A stretch of 62,045 nt of DNA. Source: a virus. Made by a program: the position numbers and the translations under genes. The first letter of the stretch is position 1. Every line of letters starts with the position of its first letter. The stretch covers positions 1-62,045 of IMG/VR virus record IMGVR_UViG_3300046692_000139, one strand, 5' to 3'. Positions 9,061 to 18,763 of this stretch are shown here, one piece after another. A model generated the notes under the pieces. That model was not told the origin of the DNA. It saw only the letters and a list, made by a program, of their open reading frames with translations, and ran no database searches.

Positions 9061-11573
9061 AGTCGCTCTCGGTAGGGCTGAAAGCGCATTATACTGCCGG
9101 CACGACGACTCTAGCCACTTGCTGGAAGGCGACGCTCACCAACGGCACGGTCGTTGCAGCCACCTCGGTCGACCGCGACATCGTGTTCGGCGGTGTCACG
9201 TACCAGGCCGCGCAGAGCTACATGCCGTCGAACATTGAGAGCAGCGCGGAGCTCAATCCTGACAACCTGGAGATCGAAGGCTTTCTCGCATCGCCTGCAA
9301 TCACCGACGACGATATCCATTCGGGCCTGTGGGACTACGCTGCAATCGAAATCTTCGAGGTCAACTACGCCGATCTCACGATGGGCAAGAACGTTTTGCG
9401 CGTCGGTACGCTCGGCGAAGTGCGAGGCGGCCGGTCGAAGTTCACGGCCGAACTCCGCGGCCTTTTGCAAGCCTATACGCGCACGATCGTCCGGCTTGTC
9501 ACCAAAGAATGCGCTTGGGATCTCGGCGACACGAGGTGCAAGGTTGACCTGACCTCAATCACGGTAAGCGGCACGGTCGGAACTGTTGCAGGCAATCGCG
9601 TCATCAGTGATGCAGCGCGAACCGAGACCGCAGATTGGTTCACGGGCGGAAAGCTGACCCTCACAAGCGGGTTGAATGTCGGGTTGAGCATGGAAGTCAA
9701 ACGCAGCGCACCCGGCGTGCTTGAGCTTTCTCACGCGCTGTACGAGGAAATTTCCGCTGGCGACACGTACACGGTTTATGCCGGCTGTATAAAGCGATTC
9801 GAGGAAGACTGCACCATGAAACATGATAATGCAAAGAACTTTGGCGGCTTCCCGCATCTACCAGGTAGCCGCATCTATCGGCAAGGTGGCATCGACTACG
9901 GCACGACGGATACCGGTGGAACTGGCACCGGCGGCACGACAGGTGGTGGCAGCGGTACGGGATCCGGTACGGGCACGGGTGGCGGTACCGGTGGAACGGG
10001 TGGCACTGGGGGCACGGGCGGGACCGGAGGCACTGGCGGCTCTTCTGGAGGCACTGGCAGCGGTACGTCGGCTGCCGTTCCTACCGGGATCGCCAATGGC
10101 GCAACCGTCACCCTGAACCGCGACACGATCTATCACGGCACCCTCGACCTCTCCGGCAAGACTGGTGTGTCGGTTGTGGCTGCAGCCGGTACTGGCGCCG
10201 CGCCGGTCGTCTCGCCTGGCAACGCCATCGCCGGCTGGACTATTCATAGCGGCAGCATCTACAAGGCCAATGTCGGCTTCGTCGTCGACCAGCTCTCGCT
10301 GAGCGACGTACCAGTCAAGCGCGCTTCGTGGCCGGTGAACGTCCCGGCCTGGTCGAACAGCCCTGGTAGCGTGCCAGTGGCAGATCTGGTGGGCGCCACC
10401 CTGTACGTGCTGGCCAACCAGAGCGTGGTCAACTCCTCGGTCATGACCGGCAACACGGTTTCGACCGGCCTGCCGTTCTACGTGGAGGGCAAGCTGTGGA
10501 TGGTCACTGGCCCGAACGCCTGGGCGTATGAATCCGGCGTGCTGTATGTGTGGACTCCAGATGGCGCCACGCCTGAAGGACGCGCCTGGGCATCCCCAGC
10601 AGCTCCCGGCATCAACGCCGACAACTCGTCAGGCGTGACGATCACCGGCATCGATATCGTGTCGGCCTCGTATGGCGTACATGGAGCCAGCTCGACCAAT
10701 CTGCATGTGGTCGGCTGCAACGTGTCGAACGCGTCGATAGACGGCGTCTACGCCGGCAACAGTAGCAGCCTCGTGGTCGATGGCGGCAGCATCACCAACG
10801 CCCGCCAGAACGGCGTGAACGCATATTACGGATCGAACAGCGTGACGGTGAAGAACTGCCCGATGACCAATATCGGCACGGTCGGCAATCCGTGCCCATC
10901 GCTCGCCAGCGTCTTCATCGGCGGACCGAACACCGGCACGCTGATTCAGAACAACACCATCACCAACGTGGCCTACCACGGCATCAGCGTCAACCAGAAC
11001 CGCAGCTCCACGATCAGCGGCAACACGGTGGATGGCTACTGCAAGGTGCTGTATGACGGTGGCGGCATTTACACGCAGTCTGTTGATCGCTCGGCGCTGA
11101 ACATGACCATCAGCGGCAACACCGTCAAGAACGGGACGCACGCGGAAGTTACCGGCATCTACCTGGACGATGGCGCAAATGGCGTGACGGTGAGCGGTAA
11201 CACGCTGACGAACAACAACACCGGCGTGACGAACCACAACGGGTTCAACAACACGATCACCGGCAACACGCTCAACTCGTCGATCCTGCAGCACATCCTT
11301 TACAGCAATTCTGGATCGAGCAATTCGACCACGTACAACGTGCAGATCTACGGCAACACGCTCACGACGAGCCATGGTGAATACGCGTACAACCTTGACC
11401 ACGGATCGAACTTCACCGGCTGGGGAGCCTGGCACAACAACACCTACACCAGCACGAACACCGCGCGATTCGCTCGTAGCTGGGATGGTAGCAATGCGGG
11501 CATTGACTACAGTTACGCGAGCTGGAAGGCGATGATCGGACAGGAATCTGCGTCAACGATGAATGGGGTATGA
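9057..11573 (+). CDS. tail hub protein (DUF2163) fused to a beta-helix domain
   Basis: 838 residues. Residues 1-~283 are a complete DUF2163 hub protein (LATCWKATLTNGTVVAATSVDRD; CAWDLGDTRCKVDL; ending at YAGCIKRFEEDCTMKHDN...FGGFPHLPG). Usual family length is near 280-300. A Gly/Thr/Ser linker (~283-340) leads to ~480 residues with repeated turn motifs (SGNTV, SGNTL, TGNTL, GNTL) typical of right-handed parallel beta-helices of the pectate-lyase/NosD kind. In phage tails such folds bind or cleave polysaccharide. The hub part should sit at the tail tip; the added domain is probably a host-surface sugar recogniser. No catalytic residues could be assigned. Confidence 0.85.
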   Translation: MKSLSVGLKAHYTAGTTTLATCWKATLTNGTVVAATSVDRDIVFGGVTYQAAQSYMPSNIESSAELNPDNLEIEGFLASPAITDDDIHSGLWDYAAIEIFEVNYADLTMGKNVLRVGTLGEVRGGRSKFTAELRGLLQAYTRTIVRLVTKECAWDLGDTRCKVDLTSITVSGTVGTVAGNRVISDAARTETADWFTGGKLTLTSGLNVGLSMEVKRSAPGVLELSHALYEEISAGDTYTVYAGCIKRFEEDCTMKHDNAKNFGGFPHLPGSRIYRQGGIDYGTTDTGGTGTGGTTGGGSGTGSGTGTGGGTGGTGGTGGTGGTGGTGGSSGGTGSGTSAAVPTGIANGATVTLNRDTIYHGTLDLSGKTGVSVVAAAGTGAAPVVSPGNAIAGWTIHSGSIYKANVGFVVDQLSLSDVPVKRASWPVNVPAWSNSPGSVPVADLVGATLYVLANQSVVNSSVMTGNTVSTGLPFYVEGKLWMVTGPNAWAYESGVLYVWTPDGATPEGRAWASPAAPGINADNSSGVTITGIDIVSASYGVHGASSTNLHVVGCNVSNASIDGVYAGNSSSLVVDGGSITNARQNGVNAYYGSNSVTVKNCPMTNIGTVGNPCPSLASVFIGGPNTGTLIQNNTITNVAYHGISVNQNRSSTISGNTVDGYCKVLYDGGGIYTQSVDRSALNMTISGNTVKNGTHAEVTGIYLDDGANGVTVSGNTLTNNNTGVTNHNGFNNTITGNTLNSSILQHILYSNSGSSNSTTYNVQIYGNTLTTSHGEYAYNLDHGSNFTGWGAWHNNTYTSTNTARFARSWDGSNAGIDYSYASWKAMIGQESASTMNGV

Positions 11574-11980
11574 GTATGGTGACACGTCGGCAAATCATCG
11601 ACGCCGCCCGCTCATATCTCGGTGTGCGATATCACCACCAGGGGCGGAACAGGGCGGGCATGGATTGTGCCGGCCTGCTGGTTTGTGTGGCGCGCGACAT
11701 CGGCATTTCAATCGAAGGCGACCAGGCGGGCTACCCGCGCACGCCGGATGGGCAAAGCCTGAAAAAAGCGCTGGATGGTTTTGGCACTGCGGTCGAGGCA
11801 TTCCAGCCCGGCGACTTCCTGCTGATGCGCTTCGACGCACAGCCGCAGCACATTGCCATCGTCACCGAGGCCGGCATCATCCACAGCTATCTATCCGCTC
11901 GCCGCGTCGTTGAGCACGGCTTGAGCGACGACTGGCGCGCACGCATCGTGCAGTCGTATGCATTCCCGGGGGTTGAATGA
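11570..11980 (+). CDS. NlpC/P60 family tail peptidase
   Basis: 136 residues, overlapping both neighbours. Catalytic cysteine in GMDCAGL (Cys33), histidine in PQHIAIV (His94) and a further His (IIHSY, 105) give the NlpC/P60 Cys-His arrangement. The family cleaves peptide crosslinks of peptidoglycan. In this position (GTA orf14 analogue) it probably acts at the tail tip during DNA entry. Confidence 0.9.
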   Translation: MSMVTRRQIIDAARSYLGVRYHHQGRNRAGMDCAGLLVCVARDIGISIEGDQAGYPRTPDGQSLKKALDGFGTAVEAFQPGDFLLMRFDAQPQHIAIVTEAGIIHSYLSARRVVEHGLSDDWRARIVQSYAFPGVE

Positions 11981-14403
11981 GCGGTCAGATAATCGGGCAA
12001 GTCATCGGCACGGTCATCGGCACGATGGTCGGCGGCCCGATAGGCGGCGCGATTGGCGGTGGTCTCGGTGGCGCAGTTGGCTCCTCGTTCGATTCGCTGC
12101 CCACGCAATATGGCCCACGCCTGGATGACCTGCGCGTACAGAAGTCGGAATACGGCGCGCCTATCCCAATCGTCTATGGCACTGTCGCTATTCAGGGCAA
12201 CGTGATCTGGGCTGCAGACATCAAGGAGGTCCAGACCGAGACGGAGCAGGGTGGCAAGGGTGGCCCAAGCCAGACGACCGTCAACTACAGTTATCTCGGT
12301 AGCTTTGCGGTGCTTCTATGCGAAGGTGAGATCGAGGACGTTGGTCGCATCTGGGCTGGTCCTGCGAAGCGCCTGATCTGGGACGGTGCGAAACTGGAAA
12401 GCGGCACGTTGCGCGTGTACCGAGGCACCGACGACCAGGAGCCGGATTCGCTGATGGAACAGTACGAAGGCGTCGGTAACGTCCCGGCATATCGTGGATA
12501 CGCTTACATCGTCATCGAGGAATTCGAGCTCGCCAAGGACGGGAACACGCTCCCCTTCCTGACGATCGAGGTCGGCGCGTCGAGTGGCGGTAGCTGCCCG
12601 ATCCCCGCGTCGACAGTCGAAGTTGACGGCCAGACCTATTCTATCTACGATCCTGCGCCTGTAAAAATTGCCGATGTTCCGGTGGCAGTTTCACAGTATG
12701 GCCGGGTATTCTCCGATGCCATAACCGGCTGGATGTACTATACCTATGCAAATGACGTTGGGTATTGGTATTTGGATCGCATCAATCCCGATACTGGTGA
12801 GTCTGGCACGCCTATTGGACTCGGAACCGGCGCCTACAAAATGGCATGGAATAATTATGGCAATGTCCGGATCGTAGAGTCTGGCGGCATAGACATGATT
12901 AGTGTAGACCTGGTGAGTTGGACGTTCTCCAGGGCTCCCGCGCTACGTGGCATCGTCTGCGGTGCCGGCGAAACACTATGCGCCCCGATCGATGTGCCAG
13001 TTGCCGACATAGTGTGGTCAGAATCGGGAACTGATCAGGAATTCAGGCTTCTCTCGTACAGCAATAGCGTTGACGGATATTCTGTAGGCGTCCCGGGGGT
13101 TGAGGATGTCGACACGGTCATTCACAGACTCTCTGGCCTCCAACCATCCGTAATGTGGGGCTCGACGGGTGAGCGTGTTGGCGGCGACTTGACGCCAATG
13201 TGGGGCGATGTGGGGGCTGCGCATTTCCTTACGCAGAACTCTAATTTCGCGTCGAAGCCGAACATCTACTGGGATGCCTATGACACAAAGCGCGGGATCC
13301 TGGTGGATTTTGCCGCAGGTGCCTACACAAGCCCGGAAGGATACATTGACGGCATATTCTCGCGACCAGACGTAGGCGAGGGGCAGGCAGTCTACAGCCC
13401 AGCTCAGGACATGTTCTATGTGGTTGATGGCCTGAACATCCGTGCATATGACCCGGAAAAGCTTAGCCCGTCTGGATGGGAGCCGGAAGATTGCATCCTC
13501 TTTAATGGCGCAGTACGGCAGGCTTATGAAGGCGGTGAGCCGATTCCGGCTGGGGCGGGCATGCGGGTATTTGTCCTACCCAAAGAGCCGGACTGGCTTG
13601 GCGTTATAACGCTAGGCGGCGGCATCATGAAGATTTTCATTGGCGGCAAAGGGCGAACCAACCCGAACTGGACGACCCTAGCCACTGTCGTAGCCGATCT
13701 GTCCGAGCGCGCCGGTGAAACCCGATATGACGTGTCGCAGTTTGAATCGGATATCGTTGACGGCTACGCGATCGCGCGGCAGACGATGGTGCGGGCGGCT
13801 ATCGATGCGCTTCGCCCTGCATATTATTTCGATGCGGTCGAATCGCAGGGCGTCATCAAGTACGTCAAACGCGGCGGCGCAGCGGTTGCAAGCATCGATG
13901 ACGCCGATCTGGCCGCGCACGACGCCGGAGGCGAACCGCCTGACCCGCTCAAGACGGTGCGGCGCATGGAAGTCGAGCTTCCGCGCTCGGTCAATGTGAA
14001 ATACCTCCTCGCAGCAGACGACTACAGCCAGGCGACCAAGCAGGCAAAGCGACTTATCGGGTCGAGCGGCGACGAACAGACGATCGAATTACCGCTCGTA
14101 CTGTCGGACACCAAGGCGCAGGAAGTCGCAGACGTCAATTTGCATGCTGCGTGGGCTGAACGACTGTCGTATTCGTTCTCGCTGCCGCGCAAGTACTCCT
14201 ATCTTGAGCCAACTGATCTAGTCGTGGTCAAAGGGCACTTGATGCGCCTTACGAAGATCAATGCGACCCCGCGAGGCGTCCTGGAATGTGAAGCAGTGGC
14301 CGACGAGACGACGTACTACTCGCCGCACGTGGTCGTGACAGAGACGCCACCAAACGGCGGTACGGTTTCTCAGCCCGGCGAAACGTTGATGGAGCTCTTC
14401 TGA
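11977..14403 (+). CDS. tail tip/host specificity protein, gpJ-like, N-terminal part
   Basis: 808 residues. A glycine-rich hydrophobic start (GQVIGTVIGTMVGGPIGGAI), then the conserved tip-protein core (YGAPIPIVYGTVAIQGNVIW; YSYLGSFAVLLCEGEIEDV), and later a Phage-tail_3-like part from about residue 540. Between them (~residues 205-500) lies an insert of aromatic and Asp/Gly strands (VWSESGTDQEFRLLSYS, GDLTPMWGDVGAAHF) resembling beta-propeller blades. Base composition in the insert is slightly more AT-rich than its surroundings. The following gene appears to be the rest of the tip protein. Confidence 0.85.
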   Translation: MSGQIIGQVIGTVIGTMVGGPIGGAIGGGLGGAVGSSFDSLPTQYGPRLDDLRVQKSEYGAPIPIVYGTVAIQGNVIWAADIKEVQTETEQGGKGGPSQTTVNYSYLGSFAVLLCEGEIEDVGRIWAGPAKRLIWDGAKLESGTLRVYRGTDDQEPDSLMEQYEGVGNVPAYRGYAYIVIEEFELAKDGNTLPFLTIEVGASSGGSCPIPASTVEVDGQTYSIYDPAPVKIADVPVAVSQYGRVFSDAITGWMYYTYANDVGYWYLDRINPDTGESGTPIGLGTGAYKMAWNNYGNVRIVESGGIDMISVDLVSWTFSRAPALRGIVCGAGETLCAPIDVPVADIVWSESGTDQEFRLLSYSNSVDGYSVGVPGVEDVDTVIHRLSGLQPSVMWGSTGERVGGDLTPMWGDVGAAHFLTQNSNFASKPNIYWDAYDTKRGILVDFAAGAYTSPEGYIDGIFSRPDVGEGQAVYSPAQDMFYVVDGLNIRAYDPEKLSPSGWEPEDCILFNGAVRQAYEGGEPIPAGAGMRVFVLPKEPDWLGVITLGGGIMKIFIGGKGRTNPNWTTLATVVADLSERAGETRYDVSQFESDIVDGYAIARQTMVRAAIDALRPAYYFDAVESQGVIKYVKRGGAAVASIDDADLAAHDAGGEPPDPLKTVRRMEVELPRSVNVKYLLAADDYSQATKQAKRLIGSSGDEQTIELPLVLSDTKAQEVADVNLHAAWAERLSYSFSLPRKYSYLEPTDLVVVKGHLMRLTKINATPRGVLECEAVADETTYYSPHVVVTETPPNGGTVSQPGETLMELF

Positions 14404-15302
14404 TGAACGTCAATGCACTCAGGGACGCGGACAACGACCCGGGCTTCTATGCCGTAGCAACTAGTTCGGCGAAGTCCTGGCCTGGCGCGACGATGTATCA
14501 GTCGATCGACGACGGCGCGTCGTATCAAGCCGTGACGACTTTTACGGCACGCGCGACGATGGGGCGCACGATCAACGCCCTTGGCAGCTACCAAGGCGGC
14601 AACACGGTAGACGAGCTCAATACGGTGACGGTATCGCTTCCGTTCGGCACACTGGTATCGGTCACGTACGCAAACCTGCTGGAAGGCGCTCAAGCGGCAT
14701 TGATCGGCGATGAAGTGGTGTATTTCCGCGATGCCGTGCTGAATGCGAACGGGCTGTACACGCTGCGTGGCTTCCTGCGTGGCCGGCGCGGCGCCGAAGG
14801 CGCGATGAGCGCGCACAAGATCGGCGACCGCTTCGTCCTGCTCACGCCTTCGACCGTCAAGCGCATCCCGCAGGTGACGGCGGATATCGGAAAGACAAGG
14901 CTGTACAAGATGGTGACGTCGGGCGCATCCCTGTCAGGCGCAATCGCACAGTCCTTCAAGAACGAGGGCGCGGGTCTGAAGCCGTATGCGCCGGTACAAG
15001 TCGGGGGAGGGCGCGATGCGGCCGGTAATCTCACTATCACCTGGACGCGCCGCACTCGCATATCCGGGGAGTGGCGGAATGGCGTTGAAGTGCCACTTGG
15101 TGAGGATTTGGAGCGGTACGAGGTCGATATCCTAAACGGCTCCACGGTCGTGCGCACGCTGAGCGCGACAACGCCGACTGTCCAATACAGCGCTGCAGAT
15201 CAGGTGACGGATTTCGGTTCGCCGCAGTCCTCGGTGTCAATACGTCTTTGCATGATGAGCGCCGTTGTTGGGCGCGGATACCCGGCCTTAGCGACGATCT
15301 AG
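14403..15302 (+). CDS. tail tip protein, gpJ-like C-terminal part
   Basis: 299 residues; ATG overlaps the previous stop by one base. Sequences such as GDEVVYFRDAVLNANGLYTLRGFLRGRRG are characteristic of the C-terminal third of GTA/gpJ-like tip proteins. A fibronectin-III-like stretch follows (LTITWTRRTRISGEW). In many relatives this is continuous with the upstream gene, so here the tip protein appears divided into two translationally coupled chains. Confidence 0.8.
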   Translation: MNVNALRDADNDPGFYAVATSSAKSWPGATMYQSIDDGASYQAVTTFTARATMGRTINALGSYQGGNTVDELNTVTVSLPFGTLVSVTYANLLEGAQAALIGDEVVYFRDAVLNANGLYTLRGFLRGRRGAEGAMSAHKIGDRFVLLTPSTVKRIPQVTADIGKTRLYKMVTSGASLSGAIAQSFKNEGAGLKPYAPVQVGGGRDAAGNLTITWTRRTRISGEWRNGVEVPLGEDLERYEVDILNGSTVVRTLSATTPTVQYSAADQVTDFGSPQSSVSIRLCMMSAVVGRGYPALATI

Positions 15303-15320
15303 TACCAAGCAATCCAATCA

Positions 15321-15345
15321 AGGCCGCCGGTGAGCGGCCTTTTTC
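15321..15345 (+). terminator. terminator after tail tip genes
   Basis: AGGCCGC (15321-15327) pairs with GCGGCCT (15334-15340), followed by TTTTC. It separates tip genes from tail fibre genes. Confidence 0.85.
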
Positions 15346-15357
15346 TTTGGGGCCTAC

Positions 15358-16701
15358 ATGGCAAACTCCACAAGCAATCTCGACCTCGTCAGCGTCTCGC
15401 AATCGAACAAGGAAGTCACGGTCAATGCCGCACTGGATGCCGCAAGCCCAGCGATGCTGTACGGCCGCCGCGCCGTCACGACTGCAGCGCTGACCTGGGG
15501 CTACTACGGCGGCGCCGTATCGGTTTCAGGTACGCCGACCCAGATCGCTAATGGCACCGTCGCGCTGGCAGCGTCGGCTACCAACTACGTCGAGGCCGAC
15601 CCGGCAACGGGCGCCGTATCCGTTAATCAGACCGGCTTCACGGCTGGGCGCACGCCGCTCTATAACGTGGCCACTGGCGCATCGACCGTGACAATCTATA
15701 CCGATCTGCGCGTCCTTGGCGGCGGTGGCGGCGTGACCTCGGAAGATGTCTCCGACGCGATCGCCGCGCACGAGGCTGAGACCGATCCGCATCCGCAATA
15801 CCTCACGCAAACGGAGGGCGACGCGCGCTATGATGCCGTGGGCGCCGCATCCGCCGCCATAACCGCACACGTCTCAGCAAGCGATCCGCACACGCAATAC
15901 CAGAAGGAGTCGGAGAAGGGCGCCGCGAACGGCTATGCAAGTCTCGATGGCGGCGGCAAGCTCCCGACCTCCCAACTGCCGAACCTCGCGATCATCGACT
16001 TTCTCGGCACTGCCGCCAACCAGACTGCCATGCTCGCCTTGAGCGGCGAAAAAGGCGACTGGTGTGCGCGATCCGATAACAGCAAGGTCTACGTGATCAC
16101 TGGCTCCGATCCGACCTTGGTTGGCTCGTGGACCGCGCTGAGCTACCCGACCGGCACTGGCGGCACCGTCACCAGCGTCGATCTAGCGGTACCTGGCTTG
16201 CTCTATAACGTATCCGGCAACCCAGTCACGAGCAGCGGCACGCTGACGTTCTCCCTCAAGACGCAGGTCAAGAACACGTTCCTGGCAGGTCCGACTACCG
16301 GTGCCGATGCTACGCCGACGATGCGAACGCTGGTCGCCGCCGACATGGCCGCACTGCTCGCAGCGGTCAACGTCTTCACGAAAAACCAGTCTGTTACCCC
16401 AGTCAGTCTTGGTAGTGGTGTATCCCCGGCCATCGATGCCAGCCTGACGAACAACTTCAAGATCACGCTGACGGCTAATAACACGCTGGTCAATCCAACC
16501 AATTTGACCGAAGGCATGATCCTCAACTTCGCGATCGACCAGGATGCAACCGGAGGGCGTACGCTGTCCTATGGTTCGCTCTACAAGTTCCCGGGCGGCA
16601 CCGTGCCGACGCTATCGACCGCAGCCAACGCGAAGGACTTCATGTCCTGTTACTACGACGGCTCAATCCTGCGCTGCCAGTTTAATAGGGGGTTCGCATA
16701 A
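15358..16701 (+). CDS. tail fibre protein
   Basis: 447 residues. The middle carries two fibre repeats of the form AHxxxxDPHPQYLT / AHVSASDPHTQYQ, followed by GAANGYASLDGGGKLPTSQLP, a typical phage fibre-to-tip transition. The N-terminal region is probably the attachment domain and the Thr/Ser/Gly-rich C-terminus the receptor-facing end. Its stop overlaps the next gene's start, so the two are co-translated. Confidence 0.85.
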   Translation: MANSTSNLDLVSVSQSNKEVTVNAALDAASPAMLYGRRAVTTAALTWGYYGGAVSVSGTPTQIANGTVALAASATNYVEADPATGAVSVNQTGFTAGRTPLYNVATGASTVTIYTDLRVLGGGGGVTSEDVSDAIAAHEAETDPHPQYLTQTEGDARYDAVGAASAAITAHVSASDPHTQYQKESEKGAANGYASLDGGGKLPTSQLPNLAIIDFLGTAANQTAMLALSGEKGDWCARSDNSKVYVITGSDPTLVGSWTALSYPTGTGGTVTSVDLAVPGLLYNVSGNPVTSSGTLTFSLKTQVKNTFLAGPTTGADATPTMRTLVAADMAALLAAVNVFTKNQSVTPVSLGSGVSPAIDASLTNNFKITLTANNTLVNPTNLTEGMILNFAIDQDATGGRTLSYGSLYKFPGGTVPTLSTAANAKDFMSCYYDGSILRCQFNRGFA

Positions 16702-18332
16702 TGTTCACCTGTGGACCGGCATTCTTCTCGGGGTCGGCGGCATCGAGTGGACTCCTTCTCGACAGCATTGGCCCCGTTGCGGTCGCCGTCAGTACCCGGA
16801 AACTGCGCAGCGCCTATTCTGGTTCCGCGATCCGCGTGCGGCGCTCGCAGGATAACGTCGAGGCGGATATCGGCTTCGACAGCAATGGCGACCTCGACGT
16901 CAATGCGCTGATGTCGCATGTCGGCGCTGAAAACCTGCTGCTGAACAGCGGGGCGCCGGTCACGCAATCCGTCACGCTGATTGCGGGAACGTACACGCTG
17001 AAGTTGATCGGCAGCGGCTCCGTGACGACCAGCGCGGGATCGGCATCAGGGACTGGCTTTGGAACGGCGACGCAGGGCAGCAATAACGTCTTTACCGTCA
17101 CCATCGGCGGTAGCGTCACCTTCACCTGCTCGGGTTCGATCACGCGGTTCCAACTCAACTCCGGGTCAACGGCAGTCGATTATTGCCCGACCACCACGAG
17201 CGCGACGACCCACGGACAAAACCTGCTGACGTATTCGCAGGATTTCTCCAACACGGCATGGCAAAAGCTGTCCGGCACGACGGTGACGGCTCCCGCTGGG
17301 CTGATCGGCCCCAATGGTGTGCAGGCCTATCGGGTAACGTTCGCATCCGGCTCGCAACTGCCACAGTGGAATGTCCCGCTCGCCAGCAATCCGGGAACGG
17401 TTCGTATTTATGCAAAGCGCGCTCCGTCCGGATCTGCCACGGCAATCCGTCTCACGACCAACAACACATCAGCCTGGAGTACCGGCGTCTCTGGAAAGCT
17501 GGTGCTGACGGACAACTGGCAGCCGCTCGTCGTCAGCGGGACACTGACCAATACGAGTCAGTTGCACTTCGTTATTGGCGCTATAGATGTCACCGGCAAC
17601 GCGGACTCGGATTGTGTTGGCTCGGTCGATATTGCGATGGCATCGCTGAACCAGGGCCTAACAATTCACCCGTATCAGGCAACAACGTCAGCCGCTGTTG
17701 AAAAGGGAGCCGGCTCCGTTACGAAGATGTATGACCAGTCGGGTAATTCTAGGGATATGGCTCCTGCGGCTACTGCGTCACCACCACGCATTACGATAGC
17801 GGGCCTGATCGATCGCATGGGCACATCGACAAATAGGCCGGCACCGCGCGCTTTCGGTGCATCGAACCTGAGAAGCATTGACTTTTTAGTCATACAGCCC
17901 GCTACTCGGTGTAGCTCCATTCAGTTCCTCGCGCCGAATGACAGCAGCGTTACGTTCCCAGGCTATTTGGACAGTACGGTGGGCGGTGTTAGCGACGTAG
18001 CGCTGTTTTCCAATTCGAGCGGAGCTATTTACACCAAGCTTGGTTCAGGAACAGATATCTCGATCGCAACCGGTCAGACACCCGGCAGTTCCGCTACGAT
18101 ATCCGAGGTATTCAACGGCGCGAGTTCTCTTGCAAGCTTCAACGGGTCATTAACGTCGATATCGAGTTTCGGCACTACGTCAATCGCTGGACTGGTTATT
18201 GGCGGGGACTATGCAAACTCATCCTTTTCCAAGGCGATGTTCGGTGATGTGATCATCCTCGGATCGGCGCTTTCCACGGCAAACAGAACCGCCCTTGAAG
18301 CAAACATGAGAGCGTATTGGGGCACGCCATAA
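16701..18332 (+). CDS. tail-associated carbohydrate-binding protein with arabinofuranosidase-B-like fold
   Basis: 543 residues. N-terminal AVSTRKLRSAYSGSAIRVRR followed by DIGFDSNGDLDVNALMSHVG, and much later GSVTKMYDQSGNSRDM, look like the two halves of the alpha-L-arabinofuranosidase B catalytic fold seen in phage adhesins. Between them (~residues 77-335) are two sandwich-like modules, the second starting GQNLLTYSQDFSNTAWQK. The C-terminal ~180 residues resemble a LamG/lectin domain ending NRTALEANMRAYWGTP. Probably a receptor-binding or depolymerising protein. Catalytic competence cannot be judged. Confidence 0.72.
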   Translation: MFTCGPAFFSGSAASSGLLLDSIGPVAVAVSTRKLRSAYSGSAIRVRRSQDNVEADIGFDSNGDLDVNALMSHVGAENLLLNSGAPVTQSVTLIAGTYTLKLIGSGSVTTSAGSASGTGFGTATQGSNNVFTVTIGGSVTFTCSGSITRFQLNSGSTAVDYCPTTTSATTHGQNLLTYSQDFSNTAWQKLSGTTVTAPAGLIGPNGVQAYRVTFASGSQLPQWNVPLASNPGTVRIYAKRAPSGSATAIRLTTNNTSAWSTGVSGKLVLTDNWQPLVVSGTLTNTSQLHFVIGAIDVTGNADSDCVGSVDIAMASLNQGLTIHPYQATTSAAVEKGAGSVTKMYDQSGNSRDMAPAATASPPRITIAGLIDRMGTSTNRPAPRAFGASNLRSIDFLVIQPATRCSSIQFLAPNDSSVTFPGYLDSTVGGVSDVALFSNSSGAIYTKLGSGTDISIATGQTPGSSATISEVFNGASSLASFNGSLTSISSFGTTSIAGLVIGGDYANSSFSKAMFGDVIILGSALSTANRTALEANMRAYWGTP

Positions 18333-18373
18333 AGCCTTTTCACACAGTCGCACCCAACCGATAAGGACTACCT

Positions 18374-18763
18374 ATGCAATTCACTATCGATGTCAACGAC
18401 GATGCAAAAATGATGGGCCTGGAGCGCACCCTTGAACAGTACAACACGATGAACCCGGCATCAAACAAGACGCAAGCCTAGTTCCTTCAGTGGTCGATCG
18501 ATAACCAACTGACCGAGTATGCCCGCACTTTCACAAAGCCGGTCATCACGAAACGTGAGTTCTTGGAGCGGTTCGAGCCCGAAGAGCGCGTTGCGATTCG
18601 CACCGCGGCACAAAGCAGCATCGCCATTCAGGACTATCTGGAGCTGGTCAACGTCTCCGACAGCATCGACCTGACCTACGCCACGACGAAATCCGGCGTA
18701 CAGGCGCTGGAAACTGCTGGCCTCCTCGACTCCGGCCGCGCCGCCGATATTTTGGCACTGTAG
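18374..18763 (+). pseudogene. small phage gene interrupted by an in-frame amber codon
   Basis: A good start (AAGGAC then ATG at 18374) opens a frame reading MQFTIDVNDDAKMMGLERT up to TAG at 18479-18481 (codon 36). The same frame then continues without a stop to 18763 (FLQWSIDNQLTEYARTF ... TTKSGVQALETAGLLDSGRA). Without the TAG it would be a 129-residue protein. The continuation keeps coding character and begins where a Gln or Glu codon (CAG/GAG) would be one change from TAG. A TTG at 18563 could allow internal restart. Function unknown. Confidence 0.7.

Noticed and set aside
9905-10070. Short tandem DNA repeats (GGCACTGG/GGCACGG)
   Set aside because: Explained by the Gly/Thr linker of the hub fusion protein; not an independent repeat element or CRISPR.
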